A stretch of DNA of 48,727 nucleotides from an uncultured Bacteroidota bacterium (GTDB lineage Bacteria > Bacteroidota > Bacteroidia > Chitinophagales > Chitinophagaceae): positions 1 to 48,727 of the forward strand of contig CAISPO010000001.1 in NCBI GenBank assembly GCA_903887415.1, written 5' to 3'. The translations under genes were made by a program, and so were the position numbers. Shown here piece by piece: positions 48,258-48,727 of this stretch (its first letter is position 1; each line of letters starts with the position of its first letter). The notes beneath the pieces were generated by a model that saw nothing but the letters and a program-made list of their open reading frames with translations, was not told the origin of the DNA and searched no databases.

Positions 48258-48727
48258 ATGCTGAAAACAGATTTTCTCATTATAGGCTCGGGTATAGCGG
48301 GGCTTACATTTGCGGTGAAAACCGCGCGCAGGTTCCCAGAAAAAAGCATCACTATACTCACCAAGGCCAATACCGATGAAACCAACACCAAGTATGCACA
48401 GGGCGGCATAGCGGTAGTCAATGACCTGGAGCGCGACAGTTTTGAGAAGCACATACAAGATACGCTGGTAGCTGGGGATGGCCTCTGCAATGAGCATATA
48501 GTGGATATGGTAGTAACAGAAGGCCCGGAGCGTGTAAATGAGATAATAGAGTGGGGGGCAAAGTTTGACAAAGACACAGGCGGCGACTATATGCGCGGCA
48601 AGGAAGGCGGACATTCGGAATACAGGATACTGCATTACAAGGATGTAACGGGTTTTGAGATAGAGCGAGCCTTGCTGGAAGAGGTGAAACGGTATCCCAA
48701 CATAGCCATTCACAATCACTGGTTCGT
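48258..48727 (+). CDS. nadB: L-aspartate oxidase (3' partial)
   Basis: The first 156 codons are present; the gene runs off the window end. FAD-binding N-terminus MLKTDFLIIGSGIAGLTFAV has the GxGxxG motif. TKANTDETNTKYAQGGIAVV is the block that is diagnostic of NadB within the fumarate reductase flavoprotein family, and GGHSEYRILHYKDVTGFEIE follows. It oxidises L-aspartate to iminoaspartate, the first step of NAD synthesis. Divergent from rpsA. No nadA or nadC visible in the window. Confidence 0.93.
   Translation, partial: MLKTDFLIIGSGIAGLTFAVKTARRFPEKSITILTKANTDETNTKYAQGGIAVVNDLERDSFEKHIQDTLVAGDGLCNEHIVDMVVTEGPERVNEIIEWGAKFDKDTGGDYMRGKEGGHSEYRILHYKDVTGFEIERALLEEVKRYPNIAIHNHWF

Noticed and set aside
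48188..48719. Minus-strand frames near the window end
   Set aside because: They are antisense to nadB, whose plus-strand frame has clear FAD-binding and NadB motifs.

Overview
The window looks like chromosomal DNA of a Bacteroidota bacterium, most likely near Chitinophagaceae. Reasons: a C-terminal type IX secretion sorting domain on an NHL-repeat protein, promoters of the TAnnTTTG type with few Shine-Dalgarno sites, Bacteroidota-sized rpoB (1270 codons) and rpoC (1441 codons), a Bacteroidota-type tyrosine recombinase, and an ECF sigma / anti-sigma-like / Spy-like gene set. Genus cannot be fixed from sequence alone. No tRNA, rRNA or CRISPR array was seen.

Layout. 1-8.6 kb: a sulfur/efflux block on the plus strand: a TauE/SafE exporter (5' cut by the window), an ETHE1-like metallo-beta-lactamase with two rhodanese domains, then a TolC / adaptor / RND pump operon ending in a small PII-like protein. 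Two nearly identical 16-bp CRP/FNR-type palindromes sit 48 and 44 bp before the ETHE1-like and TolC start codons, suggesting one regulon. 8.6-12.5 kb: a minus-strand accessory stretch with a methyltransferase, an AbiE type IV toxin-antitoxin pair and a short tyrosine recombinase, followed by a perfect 52-bp palindrome. 12.9-17.8 kb: ribBA, a glycosyltransferase, a MauE-like/thioredoxin membrane protein and two small lipoproteins. 17.8-19.9 kb: a minus-strand ECF sigma operon (sigma, membrane anti-sigma-like protein with three VPxGYF repeats, Spy/CpxP-like protein).

20-31.7 kb: mostly plus-strand housekeeping and envelope genes: a TPR membrane protein, an acyltransferase overlapping a serine hydrolase, purB, an rRNA m5C methyltransferase, a LysM/RlpA-like protein, a GT9 glycosyltransferase, a frameshifted exported protein, a YkuK-like RNase H-fold protein and a lipoprotein. 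31.7-33.1 kb is a decay zone: Uma2-like fragments in opposite orientations, an orphan HHIIP-motif protein and the 3' end (domains V and VI) of a group II intron without its reverse transcriptase. 33.1-34.1 kb is an exported protein divergent from rpoB.

34.5-42.8 kb is rpoB-rpoC, with a perfect 28-bp palindrome in the spacer and a strong terminator after rpoC. It is not preceded by rplJ-rplL. 42.9-45.7 kb has the NHL/T9SS protein, a pentapeptide-repeat protein and an exported protein. 45.9-48.0 kb is rpsA (minus), divergent from the 5' part of nadB, which runs off the window end.

At least three families of short dispersed repeats run through the window: CCTTCG..CTCAGG units, CTGCC/GGCAG palindromes, and AT-rich GGAATTTGG strings. 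Several copies lie inside reading frames and add low-complexity peptides.
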